Shown here one piece after another: positions 19,143 to 29,755 of a DNA stretch of 62,079 nt. A program made the position numbers and the translations under genes. The notes under the pieces were generated by a model. It had not been told where the DNA came from. It searched no databases and saw only the letters and a list, made by a program, of their open reading frames with translations. Every line of letters starts with the position of its first letter. Positions within the stretch are counted from its first letter, which is position 1. Source of the stretch: Actinomadura sp. 6K520 (GTDB lineage Bacteria > Actinomycetota > Actinomycetes > Streptosporangiales > Streptosporangiaceae); assembly GCF_004349245.1 (NCBI RefSeq), contig NZ_SMLC01000025.1:1-62079 (forward strand). The letters run 5' to 3'.

Positions 19143-21652
19143 TTGCTCCCTCCAGCGTTCTCGTCGGACGCCGCCGCCGTCGTCGCGCCGGACTCCGCGG
19201 CGGTCGCGCCGGTCGCGGACCGGAGCACCCCGCTCGCGATCCCGACCACGCCGCCCGCCGCCGCGCCCAGATCCCGGTACAGCGAGCACCCGGCCGAGTT
19301 CGTCGGCAGCCACACCACCCGGTCGGGCAGGTCGGCGGTCACTTCGAGCGGCAGCGTGACCTCGCCGCGCGCCGCCGACACCGTCACCGCCTCGGTGGCG
19401 CCGATCTCCGCGGCCGTCGCGGGCGACAGCCGCGCGACCGCGGCCTTCGCGGTGCCCGCGAGGAACGGCTCGCCGTCCTGCAGGCGACCCCGGTCCAGCA
19501 GCAGCCGCCACGTCGCCAGCAGCGCCGCACCGCGCTCCGGGCGCGGCGGGAGCGCCTGCGCCACGTCCGGCGCGTCCGGGCGCTCGCCGCGGTAGGCGCC
19601 GAGCTCGGTCAGCTCGCGGCGCGCCGCCTCCGGGCCGGGCAGGCCCAGGTGGACGTCCAGCTCGTCGGCGAGGGAGTCCAGCACCCGCAGGTCGGACATC
19701 CGCCCGGCGGCCTTGAGCACGACGTCGAAGGAGCGGCCGCGGCCCTCCCAGTCGACGAACGTGCCGGACTTCTCCGCGACGGCCGCGACCGGGAAGACGA
19801 CGTCGGCGCGGTCGGTGACCGCGCTCGGCCGCTGCTCCAGGCTCACCACGAACGCCGTGGCGTCGAGGGCCCGCAGCATCGCCTCCGGGTCGGGCAGGTC
19901 GTAGGGGTCGACGCCGCCGACGAGCAGCGCGCCGCGATCCCCCCGGGCCGCCGACGCGATGATGCCGGCGGTGTCCGCGCCGGGCGCGTCGGGCAGTGCG
20001 GCGACGCCCCAGACGCGGGCGACCTCGGCCCGCGCGGCCGGGTCGGCCACCGGGCGGCCGATCGGCAGCAGGCCGGGCAGCGCACCGGCCTCCACCGCGC
20101 CGCGCTCCCCGGCCCGGCGCGGCACCCACGCCAGCCGGGCGCCGGTCACCCGCGCCAGCCGGACCGCCGCGGTCAGCGCGCCGGGGCTGGCGGCGAGCCG
20201 CTCGCCCACCAGGATCACGGCGCCGGGCGTCTCCAGCAGCAACCGGACGTCGGACCGGTCCGCGTCCCCGATCAGCGAGGCGAGCGTGTCGGCCTCCGCG
20301 CCGGGCGCGGTCGGCAGCAGCGTGCCGCCGACCTTGCTCAGCCCGCGGGTCGCGAACGGCGCCGCCGCGTACACCTTCAGCGCGTGCTTGCGGTACGCCT
20401 TGCGGAGCCGCAGGAACACGATCGGCGACTCCTCCTCCGGCTCGAAGCCGGCCAGGAGCACCGCGGGCGCCTTCTCCAGGTCGGTGTAGGACACCTCGAT
20501 CGAGCGTCCCGCGACCGACGAGGCGAGGAAGCGCGCCTCCTCGTCCGACAGCGGCCGGGCCCGGAAGTCGACGTCGTTGCTGCCGAGCGCGATCCGGGCG
20601 AACTTGGCGTAGGCGTAGGCGTCCTCAAGGGTGACGCGGCCGCCGGTCAGCACGCCCGCGGAGCCGCGCGCCGCCGCGAGGCCCTCGGCCGCGATGGTGA
20701 GCGCCTCCGGCCAGGACGCGGGCTCCAGCACGCCGTCCTCGTTGCGGACCAGCGGGTGCGTGAGCCGGTCCGGCTGCGTCGTGTAGGTGAACGCCCAGCG
20801 GCCCTTGTCGCAGTTCCACTCCTCGTTGACCTGCGGGTCGTCCCCGGCCAGCCGCCGGGTGACCTTGCCGCGCCGGTGGTCGGTCCGCATCGCGCAGCCG
20901 GAGGCGCAGTGCTCGCAGACGCTCGGCGAAGACACCAGGTCGAACGGGCGGGACCGGAACCGGTACGCGGTGCCGGTGAGCGCGCCCACCGGGCAGATCT
21001 GCACGGTGTTGCCGGAGAAGTAGGACTGGAACGGCCGGTCCTCGGCGATCCCGATCTCTTCCTTCGCGCCGCGGTTGGTCAGCTCGATGAACGCGTCGCC
21101 GGCGATCTCCTCGGAGAACCGGGTGCAGCGCGTGCACTGGATGCAGCGCTCCCGGTCGAGCAGCACCTGGCTGGACAGCGGGATCGGCTTCGGCCACGTC
21201 CGCTTGGTCTCCACGAACCGCGTCTCACCGCGCCCGTTGGACATCGCCTGGTTCTGCAGCGGGCACTCGCCGCCCTTGTCGCAGACCGGGCAGTCCAGCG
21301 GGTGGTTGATGAGCAGGAACTCCATGACGCCGTGCTGCGCCTTGTCGGCCACCGGCGAGGTGAGCTGGGTCTTGACGACCATGCCCGGCATCACGGGGGT
21401 GGTGCACGACGCCTGCGGCTTCGGCATCCCGCGGCCGTTGCCGGCGTCGGGGATCTCCACCAGGCACTGCCGGCACGCCCCGATCGGGTCGAGCAGCGGG
21501 TGCTCGCAGAACCGCGGGATCTGGATGCCGAGCAGCTCCGCGGCCCGGATGATCAGCGTGCCCTTCGGCACCTCGATCTCGAAGCCGTCGATGGTGCAGG
21601 AGACCATGTCCTCGCGCTTCTCCACCGCCGACTTGTCGTCGGTGACGGTCAC
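19139..21652 (-). CDS. nuoG: NADH-quinone oxidoreductase subunit G
   Basis: Largest peripheral subunit of complex I, 837 residues from a GTG that overlaps the nuoF stop. The N-terminus holds the [2Fe-2S] site ([15 protein letters not shown]), then the [4Fe-4S] sites in [10 protein letters not shown] and CIQCTRC, and a further cluster motif CEHCASGC of the kind found in bacterial NuoG. A molybdopterin-oxidoreductase-like fold follows without evident cofactor residues. An apparent longer frame upstream lies over nuoF and is not part of this gene. Confidence 0.95.
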   Translation of the reverse strand: MTVTDDKSAVEKREDMVSCTIDGFEIEVPKGTLIIRAAELLGIQIPRFCEHPLLDPIGACRQCLVEIPDAGNGRGMPKPQASCTTPVMPGMVVKTQLTSPVADKAQHGVMEFLLINHPLDCPVCDKGGECPLQNQAMSNGRGETRFVETKRTWPKPIPLSSQVLLDRERCIQCTRCTRFSEEIAGDAFIELTNRGAKEEIGIAEDRPFQSYFSGNTVQICPVGALTGTAYRFRSRPFDLVSSPSVCEHCASGCAMRTDHRRGKVTRRLAGDDPQVNEEWNCDKGRWAFTYTTQPDRLTHPLVRNEDGVLEPASWPEALTIAAEGLAAARGSAGVLTGGRVTLEDAYAYAKFARIALGSNDVDFRARPLSDEEARFLASSVAGRSIEVSYTDLEKAPAVLLAGFEPEEESPIVFLRLRKAYRKHALKVYAAAPFATRGLSKVGGTLLPTAPGAEADTLASLIGDADRSDVRLLLETPGAVILVGERLAASPGALTAAVRLARVTGARLAWVPRRAGERGAVEAGALPGLLPIGRPVADPAARAEVARVWGVAALPDAPGADTAGIIASAARGDRGALLVGGVDPYDLPDPEAMLRALDATAFVVSLEQRPSAVTDRADVVFPVAAVAEKSGTFVDWEGRGRSFDVVLKAAGRMSDLRVLDSLADELDVHLGLPGPEAARRELTELGAYRGERPDAPDVAQALPPRPERGAALLATWRLLLDRGRLQDGEPFLAGTAKAAVARLSPATAAEIGATEAVTVSAARGEVTLPLEVTADLPDRVVWLPTNSAGCSLYRDLGAAAGGVVGIASGVLRSATGATAAESGATTAAASDENAGGSK

Positions 21653-22947
21653 TTGGCACCTCCCCAGAGGGTGGACTCGGCCGGGTCGAACGGGCAGCGG
21701 CCCTGCTCGAAGTGCTGGAGGTACTCGGCCCGGAACAGCTTGATGGACGACACGACCGGGCTCGTCGCGCCGTCGCCGAGGGCGCAGAACGCGCGGCCGA
21801 GGATGTTGTCGGAGATGTCCAGCAGGGTCTCCAGGTCCTCCTCGGTGCCCTGGCCGGCCTCCAGCCGCTTCAGCATGAGCTTGTACCAGTAGGTGCCCTC
21901 GCGGCACGGCGTGCACTTGCCGCACGACTCGTGTGCGTAGAACTCCGACCAGCGCAGCACCGCCCGGACGACGCACGTCGTCTCGTCGAAGATCTGCAGC
22001 GCGCGGGTGCCGAGCATCGACCCGGCGGCGCCGACGGACTCGAAGTCCAGCGGCACGTCCAGGTGCTCGTCGGTGAAGATCGGGGTGGACGACCCGCCGG
22101 GCGTCCAGAACTTCAGCCGGTGCCCCGCCCGGATGCCGCCCGCCATGTCGAGCAGCTCCCGCAGCGTGATGCCGAGCGGCGCCTCGTACTGGCCGGGCCG
22201 CGTCACGTGCCCGGACAGCGAGAAGATCCCGAAGCCCTGCGACTTCTCGGTGCCCATCGCGGCGAACCACTCCGGGCCGTTCCCGACGATCGAGGGAACC
22301 GACGCGATCGACTCGACGTTGTTGATGACGGTGGGCCCGCCGTACAGGCCCGCCACCGCCGGGAAGGGGGGCTTCAGCCTGGGCCAGCCGCGGAACCCCT
22401 CCAGGGAGTCCAGCAGCGCCGTCTCCTCGCCGCAGATGTAGGCACCGGCGCCGCTGTGGACGACGATGTCCAGGTCGTAGCCGGACCCGAGGATGTCCTT
22501 GCCGAGGTAGCCCGCCTCGTACGCCTCCGCGACCGCCTGGTGCAGCCGGCGGATCACGTGCAGCACCTCGCCGCGCACGTAGATGAACGCGACGTTCGAC
22601 CTGATGGCGAAGGAGCTGATGATGGTGCCCTCGATGAGCACGTGCGGGTTGGCCATCATCAGCGGGATGTCCTTGCACGTGCCCGGCTCGGACTCGTCGG
22701 CGTTGACGACCAGGTACCGCGGGTTCGGGCTGGACGGCGGCAGGAAGCCCCACTTCATGCCGGTGGGGAAGCCCGCGCCGCCGCGGCCGCGGAGCCCGGA
22801 GTCCTTGACCGCCTGGACGATGCCGTCCGGGTCCATCCCGAACGCCTTGCGCAGCGCCTTGTAGCCGCCCCCGCGCTCGTAGCCCGCGCGGGTGAACGAG
22901 TCGGCCTGGTCCCAGTTGCCGGTGAGGACCGGTGTCAGCGTGGTCAC
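21649..22947 (-). CDS. nuoF: NADH-quinone oxidoreductase subunit F
   Basis: NADH-binding and FMN-binding subunit, 432 residues, GTG start overlapping the nuoE stop. The NADH/FMN glycine-rich segment [18 protein letters not shown] is present, as is the N3 cluster motif [12 protein letters not shown] with a downstream Cys in the following helices. With NuoE and NuoG it forms the electron-input module, so this complex I should use NADH rather than only ferredoxin or F420. Confidence 0.97.
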   Translation of the reverse strand: MTTLTPVLTGNWDQADSFTRAGYERGGGYKALRKAFGMDPDGIVQAVKDSGLRGRGGAGFPTGMKWGFLPPSSPNPRYLVVNADESEPGTCKDIPLMMANPHVLIEGTIISSFAIRSNVAFIYVRGEVLHVIRRLHQAVAEAYEAGYLGKDILGSGYDLDIVVHSGAGAYICGEETALLDSLEGFRGWPRLKPPFPAVAGLYGGPTVINNVESIASVPSIVGNGPEWFAAMGTEKSQGFGIFSLSGHVTRPGQYEAPLGITLRELLDMAGGIRAGHRLKFWTPGGSSTPIFTDEHLDVPLDFESVGAAGSMLGTRALQIFDETTCVVRAVLRWSEFYAHESCGKCTPCREGTYWYKLMLKRLEAGQGTEEDLETLLDISDNILGRAFCALGDGATSPVVSSIKLFRAEYLQHFEQGRCPFDPAESTLWGGAK

Positions 22948-23719
22948 TTGCTCCGTCCCTCCTGGCTGCCGGGCTTCGCCTCGCCGGGGATCGGCTTGCC
23001 CGGCTCGTGCGGCGGTGCGGAGATCTGCTCCGGCTTCACCGGCTCGTCCGGCCGCGCCCGGTCGACGTCGGCCGCCGGGGCGGACCAGCCACGCTCACGC
23101 GCCAGTTCCAGCCCGCGCAGCGACTCCGGACCGGCCTGGACGCCCTCGCCGGCGCGCCCGTCGGGGAACCCGGCGAGGATGCGGGACGCCTCCCGCCAGG
23201 TGGCCAGGTGCTCGGGGCCGCGCGTGGGCAGCACCCGCTGCCCCGACCGCAGGTCGTCGACGAGCTTCTTGGCCTTCTCGGGAGTCATGTTGTCGAAGAA
23301 CTCCCAGTTGACCGTCATCACGGGCGCGAAGTCGCAGGCCGCGTTGCACTCGATCCGCTCCAGGCTGACCTTGCCGTCCGGGGTCGCCTCGTCGTTGCCG
23401 ACCCCGGCGTGCTCGCTCAGCTCGTCCCAGATCTGGTCGCCGCCCATGATCGCGCACAGCGTGTTGATGCAGACGCCGACGTGGTACTCCCCGACGGGCG
23501 CCTGCTTGTACTGCGTGTAGAACGTCACGACGCCCGTGACCTGCGCGGGCGTGATGCCGAGCTGCTCGGCGCAGAACTCGATGCCGTCCTGCGTGACGTG
23601 CCCGTCCTCCGACTGGACGAGGTGCAGCATCGGCAGCAGCGCCGACCTCGGCCGCGGATAGCGGCCGATGATCTCCTTGGCGTCGCGCTCCAGGCGTTCC
23701 CGAACCTCCGGCTCGTACG

Positions 23720-23723
<4 letters not shown>
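22944..23723 (-). CDS. nuoE: NADH-quinone oxidoreductase subunit E
   Basis: Thioredoxin-fold subunit with the N1a [2Fe-2S] cluster, 259 residues. The ligands appear as CINTLC and, about 40 residues later, CNAAC. The last 90 residues form a Pro/Glu/Arg-rich tail beyond the fold, as seen in several actinobacterial homologues. The ATG at 23723 overlaps the nuoD stop; sequence farther upstream in frame is non-native. Confidence 0.95.
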
Positions 23724-25092
<1,369 letters not shown>

Positions 25093-25096
<4 letters not shown>

Positions 25097-25839
25097 ACGT
25101 ACGACCGCCTTTCGTCCGGCGGGGGAATCTCCGCACCTCGGTACTCGACGGGGATGCCGCCGAGGGGGTAGTCCTTGCGCTGCGGATGGCCGACCCAGTC
25201 GTCCGGCATCTCGATCCGCGTCAGCGCGGGGTGACCGTCGTAGACGATCCCGAAGAAGTCGTAGGTCTCGCGCTCGTGCCAGTCGCTCGTCGGGTACACC
25301 GGGACGAGCGACGGGATGTGCGGGTCGGCGTCCGGGCAGGTCGCCTCCAGCCGCACCCGCCGGTTGTGGGTGATCGACAGCAGGTGCGCGACGGAGTGCA
25401 GCTCCGCGCCCTCGTCCATCGGGTAGTGGACGCCCGACACGCCCGAGCACAGCTCGAAGCGCAGGGACGGGTCGTCCCGCATGGTGCGCGCCACCTCGCG
25501 CAGGTGCTCCCGCTTGACGTAGAACGTCAGCTCGCCGCGGTCGACCACGACCCGCTCGATCGCGTCGCCGAAGTCGGGGTAGGCGCGCTCCAGCTCGTCG
25601 GCGATCTCGTCGAACTCGCCGGGCTCGGCCGCGCCGCGGGGCCCGCCGTAGGGGCGCGGCGTCGACACCTTCGGGGTCTGCCGGACGACGAGGCCGCCGT
25701 AGCCGGAGGTGTCGCCGGTCGTCTTCGCGCCGAACATGCCGCGGCGGACGACCGGCTGCTCGCGGCGCTCCTCCTCGGTGTGCGCGGGCAGCTGGTCGGC
25801 GGCCTGCTCGGCCCGCTGCTCCGGGTGCTCGGAACTCAT
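25093..25839 (-). CDS. nuoC: NADH-quinone oxidoreductase subunit C
   Basis: 30-kDa-type peripheral subunit, 248 residues. The characteristic segment [42 protein letters not shown], given here only to identify positions near residues 190-232, matches the family signature. The first 75 residues are a hydrophilic extension. The ATG lies one base after the nuoB stop. Confidence 0.96.
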
Positions 25840-25840
25840 G

Positions 25841-26386
25841 TCAGGCCCCCTGTCCCAGCAGCGGAAGCCGGCGGCGCTTCGCCTCTTCCAGCTCGGCGAT
25901 CTGCTTCTTGCGCTGCGGGCCGAGCTTGGTGTTCTGGATCTGGTCGTGCAGCTTCACGATCGAGTCGAGCAGCATCTCCGGCCGCGGCGGGCAGCCGGGC
26001 AGGTAGATGTCCACCGGGACGACGTGGTCGACGCCCTGCACGATCGCGTAGTTGTTGAACATGCCGCCGGACGAGGCGCACACGCCCATCGCGATGACCC
26101 ACTTCGGCTCGGTCATCTGGTCGTAGATCTGCCGCAGCACCGGCGCCATCTTCTGGCTCACCCGGCCCGCGACGATCATCAGGTCGGCCTGCCGCGGCGT
26201 CGCCGAGGCGCGCTCCATGCCCCACCGGGAGAAGTCGTGCCGGGGGTCGCCCGTCGCCATCATCTCGATCGCGCAGCAGGCGAGGCCGAACGTCGCCGGC
26301 CACACCGAGCTCTTGCGCGCCCATCCGGCGACCTGCTCGACCGTGGTCAGCAGGAAACCGCTGGGGAGTTTCTCCTCGATACCCAT
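25841..26386 (-). CDS. nuoB: NADH-quinone oxidoreductase subunit B
   Basis: Subunit carrying cluster N2, the final electron donor to quinone; 181 residues. Adjacent cysteines in [11 protein letters not shown] and the later MGVCASSGG and LPGCPPRPE cysteines supply the four ligands. It directly abuts the nuoA stop. Only one nuoB copy is seen here. Confidence 0.97.
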   Translation of the reverse strand: MGIEEKLPSGFLLTTVEQVAGWARKSSVWPATFGLACCAIEMMATGDPRHDFSRWGMERASATPRQADLMIVAGRVSQKMAPVLRQIYDQMTEPKWVIAMGVCASSGGMFNNYAIVQGVDHVVPVDIYLPGCPPRPEMLLDSIVKLHDQIQNTKLGPQRKKQIAELEEAKRRRLPLLGQGA

Positions 26387-26746
26387 TTAGTCCCACTCCA
26401 GACCGCCGCGCCGCCACACATAGGCGTACGCGACGAGAACGGCGGCGATGAAAAGGACCATCTCGACAAGGGCGAACAGCCCCATCCGGTCGAACGCGAC
26501 CGCCCAGGGGAAGAGGAAGATGATCTCAATGTCGAAGACGATGAACAGCATCGCCGTCACGTAGTACTTGATCGGAAAACGCCCGCCGCCCACCGGCTGC
26601 GGGGTCGGCTCGATACCGCACTCGTAGGCGTCGAGCCTGGCGCGGTTCCATCGCTTGGGCCCCGTGAGGGAGGCCATCACCACCGAGAAGGCGGCGAAGG
26701 CGAAGCCGAGCACGCCGAGCGCGATGAGCGGAATATAGAGATCCAT
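26387..26746 (-). CDS. nuoA: NADH-quinone oxidoreductase subunit A
   Basis: First gene of the nuoA-N operon; a three-helix membrane subunit of 119 residues. Conserved elements are YECGIEP in the first loop, RFPIKYYVTAMLFIVFDIEIIFLFPWA, and the C-terminal helix. All fourteen genes follow in the standard A-N order with overlaps or gaps of no more than 9 bp, implying a single long transcript. Confidence 0.97.
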   Translation of the reverse strand: MDLYIPLIALGVLGFAFAAFSVVMASLTGPKRWNRARLDAYECGIEPTPQPVGGGRFPIKYYVTAMLFIVFDIEIIFLFPWAVAFDRMGLFALVEMVLFIAAVLVAYAYVWRRGGLEWD

Positions 26747-27009
26747 GCTCTACGGCCTCTCCTCGGAACGTACGACGTTGTACGGAACGGCCCCGCCGCG
26801 GGCCGACACCCTGGCCAAGGTGTTCAATAGCGCTCCCCTCGGGGGGTCGGTCATGCACTGTAGTCCGCTCACCTGCGGAAGCCTGAATCGCGGAACCGAA
26901 CTCATGCCGGGTTTCCCGCGAGACCTCCGGGGCGCTGCAAGGCGGCGCCTTCCCTCCTCGCTCGTCCCTCGCTCGTCAGTCCAGGCGCCGCCGCGCCCCT
27001 GCGGTTCGC
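26747..27009 (-). promoter_or_regulatory. Leader/promoter region upstream of nuoA
   Basis: This 263-bp gap has two visible structures. Near the menJ end, a GGCGGCGCC...GGCGCCGCC inverted repeat (about 26943-26995) surrounds CTCGCTCGTCCCTCGCTCGTC, a likely weak terminator. Close to nuoA, CGTAC-GACGTT-GTACG (26770-26785) is a small palindrome 24 bp before the start codon. I see no Rex-type operator here. The nuo genes may be read from menJ, from their own promoter, or from both. Confidence 0.4.
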
Positions 27010-28266
27010 TCATGCCGTCGGCGCCACCTTCTGCATCGCGTTGATGACGCGGTCCATGGCGTCCCCGCCCTTGGGATCGGTCAGGTTCGCCAGCAGCTTG
27101 AGGGTGAACCGCATCAGCGTGGGGTGGGGCAGCCCGTGCGAGGTGAGGAACTTCATGATGCGCGGGTCGCCGATGGCCTGCACGAACACCCGGGCCAGCG
27201 TGAAGTAGCCGCCGTGCTCGTCCTTCAGGATGCGCGGGTACTCGTACAGCGTCCGCTCCCGCTGGGCGGGGGTGCGCCGCGCGAGCGCCTGCACCATGAT
27301 GTCGGCGGCCAGCCGGCCGGACTCCAGCGCGTAGTCGATGCCCTCCCCGTTGAACGGGTTGATCATGCCGCCGGCGTCGCCGACCAGCAGCATCCCGCGG
27401 GTGTAGTGCGGCTGCCGGTTGAAGCCCATCGGCAGCGCCGCGCCGCGGATCTTCGAGGTCGCGTGCTCCTCGTCGAACTGCCAGTCCTCCGGCATCTGCG
27501 CGCACCAGCGCTTGAGGAGCCCGCGGTAGTCGACGTTCTGGAACGCCTGGCTGGTGTTGAGCAGGCCGCAGCCGACGTTGGACGTGCCGTCCCCGACACC
27601 GAAGACCCAGCCGTAGCCGGGCAGGAGGCGCTCACCGTCCCACAGCTCCAGCCACGCCTCCATGTAGTCGTCGTCGTGGCGCGGCGTCTGGAAGTAGCGG
27701 CGGACCGCGACGCCCATCGGACGGTCCTCGCGCCGCCGCAGGCCCATCGCGAGCGACAGCCGGGTCGAGTTGCCGTCGGCGGCGACGACGAGCGGCGCAT
27801 GGAACTCGACCTCCTCGCCCTGGTACGTCGCGGTGACGCCGGTGATGCGCTGGGTGCGCTCGTCGAGGATCGGGCCGGTCACGGTGCAGCCCTGCAGCAG
27901 CCGGGCACCGGCCTTCGCGGCGTGCTCGGCGAGGAACTGGTCGAAGTCGGTGCGCTTGCGGACGAGCCCGAAGTCGGGGAAGGACGCGAGCTCCGGCCAC
28001 GGCAGCTCCACCTTGACGCCGCCACCGTAGATGCGCAGCCCCTTGTTGCGTCCCCAGCCGGGGTCGTTGACGTCGACGCCCATCCCGATGAGGGCGCGGA
28101 CGGCGCGGGGGGTGAGGCCGTCACCGCAGATCTTGTCGCGGGGGAAGGTGGCCTTCTCCAGCAGGAACACCTCAAGGCCGGCCTGCGCCAGCCAGTAGGC
28201 GGTCGACGATCCGGCGGGGCCTGCCCCGACGACGATGACGTCTGCGTGTCGGGCGGAGTCGGTCAC
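27010..28266 (-). CDS. menJ: Geranylgeranyl reductase family flavoprotein, probable menaquinone reductase
   Basis: FAD-dependent reductase of 418 residues that saturates isoprenoid double bonds. The N-terminus is a classic FAD-binding fold, VIVVGAGPAGSSTAYWLAQAG, followed by FPRDKICGDGLTPRAV, which is diagnostic of geranylgeranyl reductases, and by LLVGDAGGMINPFNGEGIDYALESG. Its place between menG and nuoA-N matches mycobacterial MenJ, which partially reduces the menaquinone tail; the symbol is assigned on that basis. It starts with GTG preceded by AGAGGA. A perfect palindromic Rex-type operator lies 25 bp upstream. An archaeal-type lipid role is less likely here. Confidence 0.85.
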   Translation of the reverse strand: MTDSARHADVIVVGAGPAGSSTAYWLAQAGLEVFLLEKATFPRDKICGDGLTPRAVRALIGMGVDVNDPGWGRNKGLRIYGGGVKVELPWPELASFPDFGLVRKRTDFDQFLAEHAAKAGARLLQGCTVTGPILDERTQRITGVTATYQGEEVEFHAPLVVAADGNSTRLSLAMGLRRREDRPMGVAVRRYFQTPRHDDDYMEAWLELWDGERLLPGYGWVFGVGDGTSNVGCGLLNTSQAFQNVDYRGLLKRWCAQMPEDWQFDEEHATSKIRGAALPMGFNRQPHYTRGMLLVGDAGGMINPFNGEGIDYALESGRLAADIMVQALARRTPAQRERTLYEYPRILKDEHGGYFTLARVFVQAIGDPRIMKFLTSHGLPHPTLMRFTLKLLANLTDPKGGDAMDRVINAMQKVAPTA

Positions 28267-28290
28267 GGCGTTCCTCTTCAGCTCGTTCGC

Positions 28291-28308
28291 TTGTGAAGCA
28301 CTTCACAA
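28291..28308. promoter_or_regulatory. Rex operator (ROP) upstream of menJ
   Basis: TTGTGAA-GCAC-TTCACAA is a perfect 7+7 inverted repeat that agrees at every specified position with the known Rex consensus TTGTGAAnnnnTTCACAA. It lies 25-42 bp before the menJ-like GTG, with AT-rich sequence (TAAAGGAATAGACT on the minus strand) just beyond as a possible promoter. Rex would repress when NADH/NAD+ is low and release when it is high. Rex itself is encoded at 50136-50876. Confidence 0.88.
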
Positions 28309-28397
28309 ACATCCGACGGGGAGTCTATTCCTTTATCAGGACTGGTGGGTACTTCTGGGTGGTCCGGATCTGGATCGCTCCCAACGGCCGGCCGTCC

Positions 28398-29099
28398 TCA
28401 CCCCGGATTCACCGCATGGTGGAGCGCGGCCACCCCGAACGTGAGGTCCCGCCAGCGCACCTCGCCCCAGCCCGCGTCCTGAAGCAGCCGCGCCAGCGCC
28501 GCCTGGTCCGGCCAGGCGAGCGTCGACTCGGCGAGGTAGCGGTAGGAGTCGGGATTGGAACTGACCCGGGCCAGCAGCGGCAGCCCGACCCTCAGGTGCG
28601 TCCGGTGGCCGAGCGCCAGCAGCGCGTTCGGGGGGTGGCTCACCTCGCACACCAGCAGCCGCCCGCCCGGCCTGGCCACCCGCCGCAGCTCGCGCAGCGC
28701 CAGCCCGGTGTCGGCGACGTTGCGCAGGCCGAACGAGATCGTCACGGCGTCGAACACGCCGTCCGCGAACGGCAGCCGCAGCGCGTCCCCCGCCACGAAG
28801 CTCAACCGCCGCACGCCCGCTTGCCGCCGCACCCCGACCCGCAGCATGCCGAGGGAGAAGTCGCACGCCACGGTCTGCGCGCCCGCCACGGCGAACGGCA
28901 CCGAGGACGTCCCCGTCCCCGCCGCGAGGTCGAGAATCCGCTCACCCGGCCGCGCCCGCACGGCCCGCACGACCTCCCGCCGCCACCGCCGGTCCTGCCC
29001 ACCGGTCATCAGCGTGTTCAGCAGGTCGTACCGCTCAGCGGTGCCGTCGAACATCGCCGCGACGTCGGCGGGCTTCTTGTCAAGGGAGGCGCGGCTCAT
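28398..29099 (-). CDS. menG: Demethylmenaquinone methyltransferase
   Basis: SAM-dependent methyltransferase for the last step of menaquinone synthesis, 233 residues. The MenG/UbiE signatures are clear: [26 protein letters not shown], the SAM loop [16 protein letters not shown], and [16 protein letters not shown]. It ends 131 bp before the menJ-like start on the same strand. The upstream side carries terminator-like repeats, so its promoter must be short or the gene is read through from the DUF4229 gene. Confidence 0.95.
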   Translation of the reverse strand: MSRASLDKKPADVAAMFDGTAERYDLLNTLMTGGQDRRWRREVVRAVRARPGERILDLAAGTGTSSVPFAVAGAQTVACDFSLGMLRVGVRRQAGVRRLSFVAGDALRLPFADGVFDAVTISFGLRNVADTGLALRELRRVARPGGRLLVCEVSHPPNALLALGHRTHLRVGLPLLARVSSNPDSYRYLAESTLAWPDQAALARLLQDAGWGEVRWRDLTFGVAALHHAVNPG

Positions 29100-29115
29100 A
29101 CTTCTACCCTATTGC

Positions 29116-29135
29116 CCAGGGGGGCGACCCCCTGG
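29116..29135. terminator. Short GC hairpin upstream of menG
   Basis: CCAGGGGG and CCCCCTGG pair around a GCGA loop, followed by AACCCCCGTC. A second copy lies at 29268-29285. It probably terminates transcription coming from the DUF4229 gene. Confidence 0.5.
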
Positions 29136-29205
29136 AACCCCCGTCGCGCACGGCGCACCGTTTCCCGGTCCGCTGGCGCGTCTCGTGAAACGGCGCCCCG
29201 TGCGT

Positions 29206-29257
29206 CGGGTCCTGCGGCCTGCGCTCGCTGCACTCGCTCCGGCCGCACGACCCGGGA
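29206..29257. repeat. 52-bp structured direct repeat, copy 1
   Basis: The same 52 bases recur exactly at 29379-29430. Each copy can fold on itself: the 14-base arms 29206-29219 and 29241-29254 pair with one mismatch around a loop containing GCTCGCTGCACTCGCT. This gap of about 350 bp between menG and the DUF4229 gene contains no gene, only these repeats and two short hairpins. Confidence 0.85.
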
Positions 29258-29267
29258 TGGTGCTGGT

Positions 29268-29285
29268 CCAGGGGGCGACCCCTGG
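29268..29285. terminator. Short GC hairpin, second copy
   Basis: CCAGGGG and CCCCTGG flank a GCGA loop and are followed by AACCCCGTC. It is nearly the same as the element at 29116-29135, so an arrangement of hairpin plus 52-bp repeat has been partly duplicated in this gap. Confidence 0.5.
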
Positions 29286-29378
29286 AACCCCGTCACGAGC
29301 CGGTCGATCCTCACGCCACCGTTGCGGTCCGGTGTGACCGTGCGCGTTGCGCGGTGTCGCTGCGGTCGCCCGGCTCGA

Positions 29379-29430
29379 CGGGTCCTGCGGCCTGCGCTCG
29401 CTGCACTCGCTCCGGCCGCACGACCCGGGA
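29379..29430. repeat. 52-bp structured direct repeat, copy 2
   Basis: Identical to 29206-29257 and 121 bp beyond it. It ends 20 bp after the stop codon of the DUF4229 gene (minus strand), so it may serve as that gene's transcript end. Confidence 0.85.
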
Positions 29431-29450
29431 CGCCGGTCGGGTGGGTGTCT

Positions 29451-29690
29451 TCAGGCGTCTTCTTTGGTGAGCGACCTGTGGAACTTCTGCCGCTTGGCGC
29501 GGACGCCGGACACCACGACAGAGGACATCCGGTCGCGCTGCGCGGACAGCAGGACGTAGCTGACGACCCCGCTGATCAGCAGCGCCATCAGCAGCAGCAG
29601 GAACCCGCGCGCCCCGAGCAGCGCCAGCACACCCGCGGTCGCCGCGAAGATCGCGAGCCGCGCCAAGGTATAGAGAACGACGGTACGCAT
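29451..29690 (-). CDS. DUF4229 family small membrane protein
   Basis: A 79-residue protein with two transmembrane helices (about 5-23 and 29-47) and a basic cytoplasmic tail ending in RAKRQKFHRSLTKEDA. It resembles actinobacterial DUF4229 proteins, which often sit beside menaquinone genes; their function is unknown. The ATG at 29690 is chosen because the longer in-frame sequence upstream overlaps the dehydratase gene and is Arg-rich shadow sequence. Confidence 0.75.
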   Translation of the reverse strand: MRTVVLYTLARLAIFAATAGVLALLGARGFLLLLMALLISGVVSYVLLSAQRDRMSSVVVSGVRAKRQKFHRSLTKEDA

Positions 29691-29755
29691 GACCCTCCCG
29701 AGGCTACCCCCACCCCCACCGGCCCGGACCCGGGCCCCCGGCGGGCACGGCACAC

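Noticed and set aside
17745..19595. Long plus-strand open frame opposite nuoI, nuoH and nuoG
   Set aside because: His/Arg/Asp-rich composition without any domain, entirely antisense to clear nuo genes. High GC produces such frames by default.
26770..26785. Palindrome before nuoA considered as a Rex operator
   Set aside because: CGTAC-GACGTT-GTACG shares nothing with TTGTGAAnnnnTTCACAA; it is recorded only as an unassigned palindrome.
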